From assembly GCF_009600985.1 (NCBI RefSeq), contig NZ_VDFP01000022.1, forward strand, positions 1 to 44,009: DNA of 44,009 nucleotides. The letters run 5' to 3'. The translations under genes and the position numbers were made by a program. Numbering within the stretch: position 1 is the stretch's first letter; each line of letters starts with the position of its first letter. Below the pieces are notes generated by a model. That model was not told the DNA's origin. It did no database searches and was given only the letters and a program-made list of their open reading frames with translations. Below are positions 35,317-43,390 of the stretch, in pieces. The stretch is from Companilactobacillus halodurans. GTDB taxonomy: Bacteria; Bacillota; Bacilli; Lactobacillales; Lactobacillaceae.

Positions 35317-35534
35317 AACAGTTTATATTTCCGGCTTATCATGAAATTTTTATTTTTAATTATTAACTATACGAAACCTGGATAGCCCAGTTTGATAAGT
35401 CTTTAAATTTTATAAATTCTTTGTCCTTTTGTGGCAAAATGCCACATCCCATCAGAGTAGAGATATTCCACTCTGCAACTATTAGTATAGCTTATTTTTA
35501 ATTCAACTACTACCGACAGATGCTCAAATTCACA
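35317..35534. other. Intergenic stretch with two inverted repeats
   Basis: No coding gene seen. Contains TGTGGCA-AAA-TGCCACA (35430-35446) and CAGAGT-N11-ACTCTG (35453-35475). A TATACT (35484-35489, minus strand) would start a transcript through both hairpins toward R2. Also CTGG-GCTAT-CCAG near 35379-35391. It may be a longer leader of R2 or an unrelated RNA. Confidence 0.35.
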
Positions 35535-35535
35535 T

Positions 35536-35633
35536 AAAAAAAAACACCTCGGGGAAAGGTGTTTTTTAATTAGGGGATTAAATATATATATGTTATAGGG
35601 GGGATGAGAAAAGGGATTATTTATATCTCTCAT
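35536..35633 (-). ncRNA. Candidate C-rich small RNA, copy R3
   Basis: Minus-strand order: hairpin GATGAGA-N18-TCTCATC whose loop contains AATCCCTTT, then CCCCCCTATAAC, AT-rich linker, TTAATCCCCTAATT, and terminator ACACC/GGTGT extended by A/T pairs with loop TTTCCCCG and nine T. About 98 nt. Same 5' and core sequences as R1 (GTAGATGAGAGATA and the C-run segment). Has four unpaired CCC-type stretches. Preceded by phased TTCACA boxes and a TAGTAT -10. Confidence 0.55.
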
Positions 35634-35639
35634 CTACAA

Positions 35640-35698
35640 ATACTATGTTACTTAATCTTTATGAATTATATATTTATAAAATGTGAAGATTTTGTGAA
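35640..35698 (-). promoter_or_regulatory. Promoter of R3 with 11-bp-phased TTCACA boxes
   Basis: Minus-strand boxes TTCATA (35660-35665), TTCACA (35682-35687) and TTCACA (35693-35698), again 22 and 11 bp apart, and TAGTAT (35640-35645) 14 nt downstream. The intervening sequence differs from the R1 promoter, so the boxes look selectively kept. Confidence 0.5.
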
Positions 35699-35709
35699 AT
35701 AATAAAAGC

Positions 35710-35783
35710 CTTTCCAAAATTAAGAGAAATAAATAGCCATGACAATTAAAAATAATCGTCATGGCTATTGGAGCTTTGGAAAG
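35710..35783. other. Nested hairpin between hsp20 and R3
   Basis: Inner 12-bp perfect stem AATAGCCATGAC (35732-35743)/GTCATGGCTATT (35758-35769) inside an outer 9-bp stem CTTTCCAAA (35710-35718)/TTTGGAAAG (35775-35783). On the minus strand the inner stem is followed by a T-rich tract, so it could be the hsp20 terminator, but the outer stem is unusual for that. Confidence 0.6.
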
Positions 35784-35857
35784 TTGAGTATGTTTATACT
35801 GCTTTCTAGAATATTTGTAAGTCTATATTTAATTGATAGGATCTATCGTGATATTAA

Positions 35858-36295
35858 TTAATCGATATCAACGTGGTGTCCAGAATCTTTTTTATCTTCC
35901 AATTTTGGAAGTGTGATTTGTAAGACACCCTTATCATATGAAGCTTGAATATTTTCTTGATCAACTGCAGGGAGGTGATATTGTCTCATGAAACGGCCAC
36001 TTGAACGTTCGCTCATAATCATATCGCCATTCTTGTCGTTATGATTATTGAAACTATCACGGTGACCACTAACAGTGAGCACATCGTTTTCATAATTGAT
36101 GTCGATATTCTTCTTATCAAAAGCCGGCATATCGACGTGAACTTCATAATCTTTATCTGTTTCTTTAATATCAGTCTTTAGATTTGAATCTTCTGGGAAA
36201 TTGTTGTCAAATATGGATGGAACACCATTCATCCAAGAATCATTATTGAACCAGTTTCTCATCAAATTGTTACGATCCATAATATCATTTGCCAT
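35858..36295 (-). CDS. hsp20: Small heat-shock protein, Hsp20 family
   Basis: 145 aa. Alpha-crystallin domain from about residue 38: DIKETDKDYEVHVDMPAFDKKNIDINYENDVLTVSGH, ending with YDKGVLQITLPK and a C-terminal HVDID. N-terminus MANDIMDRNNLMRNWFNND typical of lactobacillar Hsp18/19. ATP-independent holdase in the cytoplasm. GGAAG ribosome site. A perfect CIRCE element lies 67 nt upstream, so control by HrcA is expected. Confidence 0.95.
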   Translation of the reverse strand: MANDIMDRNNLMRNWFNNDSWMNGVPSIFDNNFPEDSNLKTDIKETDKDYEVHVDMPAFDKKNIDINYENDVLTVSGHRDSFNNHNDKNGDMIMSERSSGRFMRQYHLPAVDQENIQASYDKGVLQITLPKLEDKKDSGHHVDID

Positions 36296-36361
36296 ATTAT
36301 TTACTTCCTTTCCCTCATTACAAATACATTATAAGACCCCTCAGATGGAAAGTTCAAGAAT

Positions 36362-36388
36362 TTAGCACTCTTAATTGTCGAGTGCTAA
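36362..36388. promoter_or_regulatory. CIRCE element (HrcA operator)
   Basis: TTAGCACTC (36362-36370), 9-nt spacer, GAGTGCTAA (36380-36388): exact match to the CIRCE consensus. It stands between divergent hsp20 (minus) and the DUF488 gene (plus, start 36463) and may affect both. Confidence 0.96.
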
Positions 36389-36462
36389 ATTCCTCAAAAA
36401 ATAAGTAAAAAATAACGGTATTTGGTGTGATACAATTAAAATTGAATAAAGAAGGTTTTGAA

Positions 36463-36822
36463 ATGACAAAATTGATTTTGAAGCGTATCTATGACAAAGA
36501 ATTACCAGCAGGCTACCGTGTTTTAGTAGATCGTCTTTGGCCACGAGGCATGTCTAAAGTAAGAGCCAATTTGGATCTTTGGGCAAAACAAATTGCTCCA
36601 ACGTCTGAACTACGTAAGTGGTTTAGTCATGACCCAAATAAATATGCGGAGTTTAAAGAAAAGTACTTGACCGAAATTAAGGATAATCCTTATACGGAAG
36701 AATTTTTAAACGATATAACTGCTGCTTTAAAAAAGCAAGATGTTTTGATTTTATATAGTGCCAAAGATGAGGAACACAATGATGCAGTTGTCCTGATGGA
36801 ATATCTAAATTCAAAAATTTAA
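36463..36822 (+). CDS. DUF488-family protein
   Basis: 119 aa. Conserved features of the family: LKRIYD near the start, YRVLVDRLWPRGMSK, LDLWAKQIAPTSELRKWFSHDP and LILYSAKDEEHNDAVVL. Function not established. Start at ATG 36463 with GAAGG upstream; the in-frame ATG 36427 has none. Divergent from hsp20 with the CIRCE site between, so it may be heat-induced. Confidence 0.88.
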   Translation: MTKLILKRIYDKELPAGYRVLVDRLWPRGMSKVRANLDLWAKQIAPTSELRKWFSHDPNKYAEFKEKYLTEIKDNPYTEEFLNDITAALKKQDVLILYSAKDEEHNDAVVLMEYLNSKI

Positions 36823-36843
36823 ATATTTTAGATTGGTTGGCTA

Positions 36844-37692
36844 ATGGTTATGGAAGAATTCGATCTACGTTCTCTAATATCTAGTGATGATAAAACTTTA
36901 ATCCGTCTATTGCAGTCTTATGCTAAAACAAATGAGATTGCCGTTTTTGTTTTGAGCAATGATGATCATTTGCAGACGGATATTTTTGGCGACTTATTAG
37001 AAAAAAAGACCTTGCTAAAAATAAATGATCAATTTGACTTATCTCAATTAAGTATTAATAAATTTAAATATAATATCGAATATTCTGATGAGCCTTTAAG
37101 AATAGCTTCGATAAATCAACGAGTAGGGAAAGTCTGCGTAGCCCATGATGTGAAATTTAAAACGGGTCCAGAACACCTTTGCTTGATGCAGCATTTACAA
37201 AAACATGCTGCTTTTTTGCGTCAGTTGATTGAAAGCGCTTCAAAATTAATAATTAAAGATCGTGGAATCGATGATTTTCTTATTAGACATTATAATGTCA
37301 ATGAAACGATTAGCGAGTTAAGTGAAAGTGAAGGTTGTGCACTTCAAAAAATCAAAGGGATGTCGACTGCCAATAGTTCAATTATTTCGGCGATTTCATA
37401 TATTGATAATAATTTAAATAAACATTTAACGCTCGACCAAGTTTCAGGAAAGGTTTATTTGTCTGACTATTATTTTAGTAAATTATTCAAAAAAGAAACT
37501 GGTTTGAGTTTTTCAGTTTATCTCAACGCACGTAAAATTCAAAAGGCGATGCTCCTTTTAAAGGAATCTGATAAAAGCGTTCAAAAGATTTCTGAAGCAT
37601 TAGGATTCACGAGATTAAGCTACTTCAGTCAGACGTTTAAGAAATACACTGGGTACGCACCCACTAAGTATCGAACAGGAAGCAATAAATAA
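36844..37692 (+). CDS. AraC-family transcriptional regulator
   Basis: 282 aa. Two helix-turn-helix units at the C-terminus: LTLDQVSGKVYLSDYYFSKLFKKETG and KISEALGFTRLSYFSQTFKKYTGYAPTKYR. The N-terminal about 170 residues are an unassigned sensor region (helical, ending in HLQKHAAFLRQLIESASKL), distantly like PocR-type sensory domains, which is uncertain. Starts 21 nt after the DUF488 gene and lies upstream of the two amino-acid permeases, which it might control. Confidence 0.88.
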   Translation: MVMEEFDLRSLISSDDKTLIRLLQSYAKTNEIAVFVLSNDDHLQTDIFGDLLEKKTLLKINDQFDLSQLSINKFKYNIEYSDEPLRIASINQRVGKVCVAHDVKFKTGPEHLCLMQHLQKHAAFLRQLIESASKLIIKDRGIDDFLIRHYNVNETISELSESEGCALQKIKGMSTANSSIISAISYIDNNLNKHLTLDQVSGKVYLSDYYFSKLFKKETGLSFSVYLNARKIQKAMLLLKESDKSVQKISEALGFTRLSYFSQTFKKYTGYAPTKYRTGSNK

Positions 37693-37830
37693 ATAATTAT
37701 ATAGGTATTTATAACTAGTAATCTTTGATAGCAATATTAGAAGATTACTTTTTTTGTGCAAAATATTGTAGTAAACTTTAAACTTAGTGTACTTTAGAAC
37801 TTTTTTGTGCATTTTTAAGGAGAGATTTTA

Positions 37831-39234
37831 ATGAAAAATGTCTTTAAAAAGGAGTCAGTCGATACTTATCTAAAAGCTGACTCAAGACTAACCCGAACTT
37901 TAGGAGCACGTGATTTGTTGGCACTTGGGATTGGGGCTGTAATTGGGACTGGTATTTTTATTTTACCGGGACATGAAGCAGCTCGTCATGCCGGACCAGC
38001 AGTTGCCATTGCCTTTTTGATTGCGGCGTTAGTTTCGGGACTAGTAGGAATGGCCTATGCAGAGTTTTCCTCAGCTATGCCAGTCGCTGGTTCAGCGTAT
38101 TCTTTTGGGGCAGTTATCTACGGCGAAGTTGTCGGCTGGGTCCTTGGTTGGGCCTTGATTCTGGAGTATTTTTTGACAGTTTCTGCCGAGGCCGTTGGAT
38201 TTGCTTCATATTTTAACAACAATATTTTAGGGGCCTTTGGCGTCACAATGCCAAAATTCTTGTCAGCCGGGCCCTTAGAAGGTGGTGGAATCAATCTTTC
38301 GGCCACCTTAATTGTGTTAGTGATTGCCGTGATTATTTCTCATGGAGCCAGTCTCTCCAAAAAAGTTGAGAATGTGGCTGTTTTAGTTAAGGTAGCGATA
38401 ATTATTTTGTTCATCGTTGTCGGTGCTTTTTATATCAAGAGCAGCAATTATGTACCATTTTATCCTAAAGAGTTTCAAACTAAGCCCTTTGGATTAGGTG
38501 GCTTGTCCACAGCTACAGCGACCGTCTTCTTTGCCTTCGTCGGTTTTGATGCCTTAGCAGCTAATTCAGCTGAGACCGTTAATCCAAAAAAAGACGTCGT
38601 TAAAGGAGTCTTAGGAACCGTCGTCGTCGCTGTCATCTTGTACGTAGGCTTCTCATTTGTTTTGACAGGAATCGTTAATTATAAGCAACTCAATGTTGAC
38701 GATCCGGCTGCCTATGCGTTGAAAGTCGTTCATCTGAATACTTGGAATAAACTGATTACGCTTGGAGCATTAGTGGGTATTTTTACCTCGTTGTTGACCA
38801 TGTTCTTTGGTGGCTCACGGCTAGTTTATGCCTTAGGGAGAGATGGATTGTTGCCCGAAAAAATGGGTGAAGTCGATGAAAAGTTTTCGGTCCCTAAAAA
38901 TGCTATTATTGTCGCAACAATCGTTCAAGCAATTTTTGCTGGGTTAGTGCCATTGACGCAATTGACTGAATTGATCAATGCCGGAACGCTTTTAGCATTT
39001 ATTTTTATCTCATTTGGGATTATTCCCTTACGTAAACGTAAAGACATTCCAAACGACGGTTTCAAAATGCCATTTTATCCAGTCCTACCAATTTTTGCTG
39101 GTTTAGCCAGTCTTTATTTCTTACTAATGCTGCCAAGCATCTCTAAGATTACGGTTGGAGTTTGGTTAGTTATCGGAATCATCGTTTATCTAACTTATGG
39201 GCTAAAACATTCAAAATTACAGAATAGGAAATAG
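37831..39234 (+). CDS. APC-family amino-acid permease, first of tandem pair
   Basis: 467 aa, about 12-13 helices, of the cationic amino-acid transporter/YfnA branch. Signature LGARDLLALGIGAVIGTGIFILPG in helix 1, PVAGSAYSFGAVIYGE, and FFAFVGFDALAANSAE in helix 6. Polytopic inner... cell-membrane symporter; the amino acid is not readable. AAGGAGAG site. The next gene encodes a paralogue of exactly equal length. Confidence 0.92.
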   Translation: MKNVFKKESVDTYLKADSRLTRTLGARDLLALGIGAVIGTGIFILPGHEAARHAGPAVAIAFLIAALVSGLVGMAYAEFSSAMPVAGSAYSFGAVIYGEVVGWVLGWALILEYFLTVSAEAVGFASYFNNNILGAFGVTMPKFLSAGPLEGGGINLSATLIVLVIAVIISHGASLSKKVENVAVLVKVAIIILFIVVGAFYIKSSNYVPFYPKEFQTKPFGLGGLSTATATVFFAFVGFDALAANSAETVNPKKDVVKGVLGTVVVAVILYVGFSFVLTGIVNYKQLNVDDPAAYALKVVHLNTWNKLITLGALVGIFTSLLTMFFGGSRLVYALGRDGLLPEKMGEVDEKFSVPKNAIIVATIVQAIFAGLVPLTQLTELINAGTLLAFIFISFGIIPLRKRKDIPNDGFKMPFYPVLPIFAGLASLYFLLMLPSISKITVGVWLVIGIIVYLTYGLKHSKLQNRK

Positions 39235-39354
39235 AGTTAGCAATCATTGATTGCCAGCTCTATTTTTTTATTATTAGAAAATCTCTTTTTTTATTAGAAA
39301 AATAGTAGTAAAATTTTCACTTAATGTAAGTCCATTTTGAGAGGAAGCCTTGTC

Positions 39355-40758
39355 GTGCGAGATATTTTTAAGAAGCAATCTGTAGATAACTATTTAAAAA
39401 CAGATGCCAGATTGACCAAAAGTCTGACAGCTCGGGATTTATTGGCATTAGGAATCGGTGCCATTATCGGAACTGGTATTTTTATCCTACCAGGACATGA
39501 AGCAGCTCAGCACGCCGGACCAGCAGTTTCCATTGCCTTTTTGATTTCAGGAATTGTAGCTGGAGTTGTGGGGATGGCTTATGCGGAATTTTCATCTGCC
39601 ATGCCCGTTGCCGGTTCAGCTTACTCGTTTGGATCAGTTATTTATGGCGAATCAGTCGGTTGGATTTTAGGCTGGGCTTTGATTTTGGAATATTTTTTGT
39701 CCGTATCAGCTCAAGCAGTAGGTTTTGCTTCATATTTCAACAATAATATTCTAGGAGCGATTGGGATTCATCTGCCCAAATTTCTCTTAGCGGGGCCGAT
39801 GGAAGGTGGCGGCATCAACTTATCGGCAACCTTGATAGTCTTGATTATTGCCTTTGTCATCGCCCATGGAACGAGCTTATCTAAGAAGGTTGAAAATGTT
39901 GCAGTCGTTGTAAAAGTTACAATCATCGTCTTATTTATCGTTGTTGGGGCCTTTTATATCAAGTCGAGCAACTATGTTCCCTTTTACCCCCAAGAATTTC
40001 ATTCTTCACCCTTTGGCTTAGGCGGACTCTCGACGTCAGCAGCAACAGTTTTCTTTGCTTTTATCGGATTCGATGCCTTAGCTTCCAATTCAGCGGAAAC
40101 TATCAATCCAAAAAAAGATGTTGCTAAAGGAATTATCGGGACCGTCGTTATAGCGATTATTTTATACGTAGCATTTTCGTTAGTCTTAACTGGAGTAGTC
40201 AATTACAAACAGCTAAACGTCGATGATCCAGCGGCCTTTGCTTTAAAAACTATTCACCTTAATATGTGGAATAAGTTGATTACTATCGGCGCTTTAGTCG
40301 GAATTTTTACCGCTTTATTAACGTTATTCTTCGGTGGTTCCAGACTAGTTTACGCTTTAGGCCGCGATGGTTTGTTACCTCAAAAAATGGGTGAGGTCGA
40401 TATGAAATACTCCGTCCCTCGTAACGCCATTATTGTAGCTACAGTCGTTCAAGCGTTCTTTGCTGGTCTTGTTCCATTAACGCAATTGACTGAACTAATC
40501 AATGCCGGAACGCTTTTGGCTTTTATCTTTATATCCTTTGGAATCATTCCTTTAAGAAGAAGAAAAGATATTCCAAATGACGGTTTCAAAATGCCACTTT
40601 ATCCAGTTTTACCAATTTTTGCTGGTTTAGCGAGTTTGTATTTCTTGTTGATGTTGCCTAAATCATCAAAAATCACCGTCGTTATTTGGCTAATTATCGG
40701 AGTAATCGTCTACTTTACATATGGTTTGAAACATTCGAAACTGCAACAAAAAAAGTAA
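39355..40758 (+). CDS. APC-family amino-acid permease, second of tandem pair
   Basis: 467 aa with a GTG start (GAGAGGAAG seven bases upstream), colinear with the preceding permease without gaps, and strongly similar over the whole length (for example TARDLLALGIGAIIGTGIFILPGHEAA). Differences concentrate in extracellular or loop positions and conservative membrane changes, as expected after an old tandem duplication. The 120-nt gap contains T-rich sequence and no clear terminator. Confidence 0.92.
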   Translation: MRDIFKKQSVDNYLKTDARLTKSLTARDLLALGIGAIIGTGIFILPGHEAAQHAGPAVSIAFLISGIVAGVVGMAYAEFSSAMPVAGSAYSFGSVIYGESVGWILGWALILEYFLSVSAQAVGFASYFNNNILGAIGIHLPKFLLAGPMEGGGINLSATLIVLIIAFVIAHGTSLSKKVENVAVVVKVTIIVLFIVVGAFYIKSSNYVPFYPQEFHSSPFGLGGLSTSAATVFFAFIGFDALASNSAETINPKKDVAKGIIGTVVIAIILYVAFSLVLTGVVNYKQLNVDDPAAFALKTIHLNMWNKLITIGALVGIFTALLTLFFGGSRLVYALGRDGLLPQKMGEVDMKYSVPRNAIIVATVVQAFFAGLVPLTQLTELINAGTLLAFIFISFGIIPLRRRKDIPNDGFKMPLYPVLPIFAGLASLYFLLMLPKSSKITVVIWLIIGVIVYFTYGLKHSKLQQKK

Positions 40759-40784
40759 TCCCAATTAAGAGATTACTTTTTTTT
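40748..40784. terminator. Bidirectional terminator between permease and terC
   Basis: AAAAGTAATC (40751-40760) and GATTACTTTT (40771-40780) form a 10-bp stem that includes both stop codons region; A's and T's flank it. Confidence 0.85.
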
Positions 40785-41546
40785 GCTTTTAGGAGCTTTA
40801 TTATTATTAATTTGGTGAATTATCAAGGTAACGATAATTGCTGCCACTAATACGCCAACGAAGACGAGATTAGGGATTTCAATATCAATTGCCGGAATCG
40901 ATAAGAACAATTTAATTGAGATGAATAGAATCAAGAAGTAAGCCATTCCGTTTAATTCAGGAATCTTGTTCATCAAGCCCATGATAAGTTCAGCGATACC
41001 TCTCATGGCTAAGATACCAATCATACCACCGATCAAGACGATGACAGGGTTACTGGAAACAGCCAATGAAGCTAGAACTGAATCAATTGAGAAAACAATA
41101 TCCATCAATTCAATGGAAATAACTACTTGCCAGAAATTAGAAATGTGCAAATGTCTTTCTAGCGCATTGCCAGGCTTCTTTCTTTCCTTAGGGACTTCAA
41201 CTTTCTTGTTGCGATCTAAGAAGAAGTGTTTGATGAAAAGATAGAAGAGATACAAAGCACCGAAGACTTTGATCAACCAGAAATCAATCAGGTAGACCCC
41301 AATTCCGATAACCAAGAATCTGAAGATATAGGCACCGAAGAGGCCATAAAATAAGGACTTCTCCTGTTCCACTTTATTTGGCAATGATTGTGTCTGAGCG
41401 GCTAAAACAACCGCATTATCTACAGATAAAATACATTCCATGACCACCAATGATAAAATAACTAGCCAATCTTCCCCCGATTCAATCACGGTTGCCCAGT
41501 TATTAAGGTCAAAGAACGGGCCGTACATATTTACAAGTGCATTCAA
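40773..41546 (-). CDS. TerC-family integral membrane protein
   Basis: 257 aa, about seven helices. Conserved metal-site motifs VVMECILSVDNAVVLA and IELMDIVFSIDSVLASLA with membrane Asp/Glu residues, then GMIGILAMRG. TerC proteins export or handle manganese, in Bacillus for extracellular enzymes. Located next to mntH (manganese import) on the same strand, which fits manganese balance. No yybP-ykoY riboswitch is visible in the short upstream gap. Confidence 0.9.
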   Translation of the reverse strand: MNALVNMYGPFFDLNNWATVIESGEDWLVILSLVVMECILSVDNAVVLAAQTQSLPNKVEQEKSLFYGLFGAYIFRFLVIGIGVYLIDFWLIKVFGALYLFYLFIKHFFLDRNKKVEVPKERKKPGNALERHLHISNFWQVVISIELMDIVFSIDSVLASLAVSSNPVIVLIGGMIGILAMRGIAELIMGLMNKIPELNGMAYFLILFISIKLFLSIPAIDIEIPNLVFVGVLVAAIIVTLIIHQINNNKAPKSKKK

Positions 41547-41658
41547 TCAATATTCCTTACTTTCTATTTGTTTTGTTGAATAAATAATAACAGATAGTGT
41601 TATCTATTTACAATTAGTCTTGAAAAACTTAACGAAAAGCTTTCTTTTTCAAAAAAAT

Positions 41659-41692
41659 ACAGCCTGATAATCGTAATTTGATTATAGACTGT
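41659..41692 (-). terminator. Terminator of mntH
   Basis: Minus strand ACAGTCTATAATC and GATTATCAGGCTGT pair with one bulge and one G-T pair, followed by seven T. Confidence 0.82.
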
Positions 41693-41706
41693 AAAATGAT
41701 AAATAT

Positions 41707-43071
41707 TTAAGCACCTGGAACAATAGTTGTGTAAATCAACCAAATATTTAAAATGGTCAAAACTATCGCAATAAAGTAACCTACGTATTCGGTAACTTTA
41801 CCATTGGCAAATTCACCCATCAGTTCTTTGTTACTTGAGAACTTAATCAATGGGAAAATCGAGAATGGCAAGGCGACACTCAAGAATACTTGTGAGAATG
41901 TTAGTAGCGATTCGATTTTAGCTTCATTACCGTGGAAGACGATGGCAAAGGTAATAACAGGGATGATGGAAATCAAACGAGTAATTACACGTCTTGCCCA
42001 AAGCTTCATCTTCATGTGGATGAAACCTTCCATAACGATTTGTCCTGATAGCGTACCTGTGATAGTTGAGTTTTGACCAGAAGCTAGTAGGGCAACGGCA
42101 AACAGAATACTCAACGCAGGACTGGCAACAGAACCAGCGACTTTAGGATCTTGTAAAGCATTGAAGAGGTCAACGAAACGACCTAAATCACTCTTAGTAC
42201 CAAAGAATAGTGCAGCACCAAGTAAGAGAAGCAAAGTATTAACGATAAAAGCTAAAGTTAATTGAATATTTGAATCCCAAGTAGAAAATCTAACGGCTTG
42301 GTGAACGCTCTTTGGATCATTACGATCATATTTTCTAGCTTGTGAAATTGAAGAATGCAAGTATAAATTGTGAGGCATAACCGTTGCACCAACGATACCT
42401 AATGAAATATAAAGCATGCTTTGGTTTTGAAGGATTTCTGGATCTGGTACGAAACCAACGACCATTTGTCCCATGTTTGGCTTGGCTAAAATAACTTCAT
42501 ATAAGAAAACAGCTAAGATAACCATAATAAGTGCAGCAACGATTGCTTCGATTTTTCTAAAGCCTAATTTCATTAGGACTAATAGTAGCAATACGTCAAA
42601 TGCGGTGATGATGACACCCCAGAGGACTGGGATGTTAAATAGTAATTTTAAAGCAATGGCGGAACCAATAATTTCAGCAATATCAGTTGCCATAATGGCT
42701 AATTCGGTGATTATCCAAAGAATGAAACCTCCGACTTTACTAGTTCTATCTCTAGTAAGCTGGGCTAAGTCTCGTCCTGTCACAATGCCTAGTTTAGCTG
42801 CCATGTATTGTAAGAGCATCGCAATTAAACTAGAAATTAAGATAACGGATAATAGTTTGTACTTAAATTGGGCACCACCAGCAATCGATGTTACCCAGTT
42901 ACCTGGATCCATGTAACCCACGGCAACTAAAGCGCCTGGACCACTATAAGCTAATAATGTTTTAAAGAAACCAGCATCAGTCGGAACTTCTACGGTGTCA
43001 TTAATTTCTTCCAATGAAGGGCCATTAGCATAATGGATTAGACCTTCGTGTTTTTCCTTTTTATCACTCAA
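41707..43071 (-). CDS. mntH: Manganese transporter, Nramp family
   Basis: 454 aa from a TTG start at 43071 that has GGGGG 9 nt upstream; 13 further in-frame residues to 43110 include the ribosome site and are unlikely to be translated. Helix-1 motif [10 protein letters not shown] (DPGN at 55-58) and helix-6 motif [12 protein letters not shown] are the metal-binding residues. Proton-coupled Mn2+ uptake, important in lactobacilli that rely on manganese. Near the start a sequence CTTTAAAGGAAA (43132-43143 region) loosely resembles an MntR box; weak. Confidence 0.93.
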   Translation of the reverse strand: MSDKKEKHEGLIHYANGPSLEEINDTVEVPTDAGFFKTLLAYSGPGALVAVGYMDPGNWVTSIAGGAQFKYKLLSVILISSLIAMLLQYMAAKLGIVTGRDLAQLTRDRTSKVGGFILWIITELAIMATDIAEIIGSAIALKLLFNIPVLWGVIITAFDVLLLLVLMKLGFRKIEAIVAALIMVILAVFLYEVILAKPNMGQMVVGFVPDPEILQNQSMLYISLGIVGATVMPHNLYLHSSISQARKYDRNDPKSVHQAVRFSTWDSNIQLTLAFIVNTLLLLLGAALFFGTKSDLGRFVDLFNALQDPKVAGSVASPALSILFAVALLASGQNSTITGTLSGQIVMEGFIHMKMKLWARRVITRLISIIPVITFAIVFHGNEAKIESLLTFSQVFLSVALPFSIFPLIKFSSNKELMGEFANGKVTEYVGYFIAIVLTILNIWLIYTTIVPGA

Positions 43072-43390
43072 GTTTATATCCCCCTTTTTTAACTCAACAT
43101 ATAATATCATGTTAGAGCCTTACTTTAAAGGAAATAAACTAAATAATTAAGTCTCCCTAACAATTGTCTTCTATAAACCAATCAATCAGGCTAATGTAAG
43201 CGCATATCAATATTCTAATAGATTTAGGAAGCGTGAATTCTCCAAAACGTCAAAATTGATATAATAATTGGCAATACTTTCGGACCAGCTTCCTGTTTTT
43301 CATACGTGAGTACGATACAATATAGGTAAGAATTAATTTTGAAAAAATCAAGCTACTTAATTATAATGACTAGAAAAGGGATAGAGTTAA

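Noticed and set aside
35403..35633. 76-codon ORF, minus strand
   Set aside because: Runs through the R3 terminator and the intergenic hairpins; no ribosome site; better explained as RNA elements.
37226..37240. cre-like palindrome TTGAAAGCGCTTCAA in the AraC gene
   Set aside because: Inside coding sequence and off the consensus at a fixed position; may be chance.
43190..43210. cre-like TGTAAGCGCATATCA between mntH and the last gene
   Set aside because: Does not fit the 14-bp consensus because of a one-base shift.
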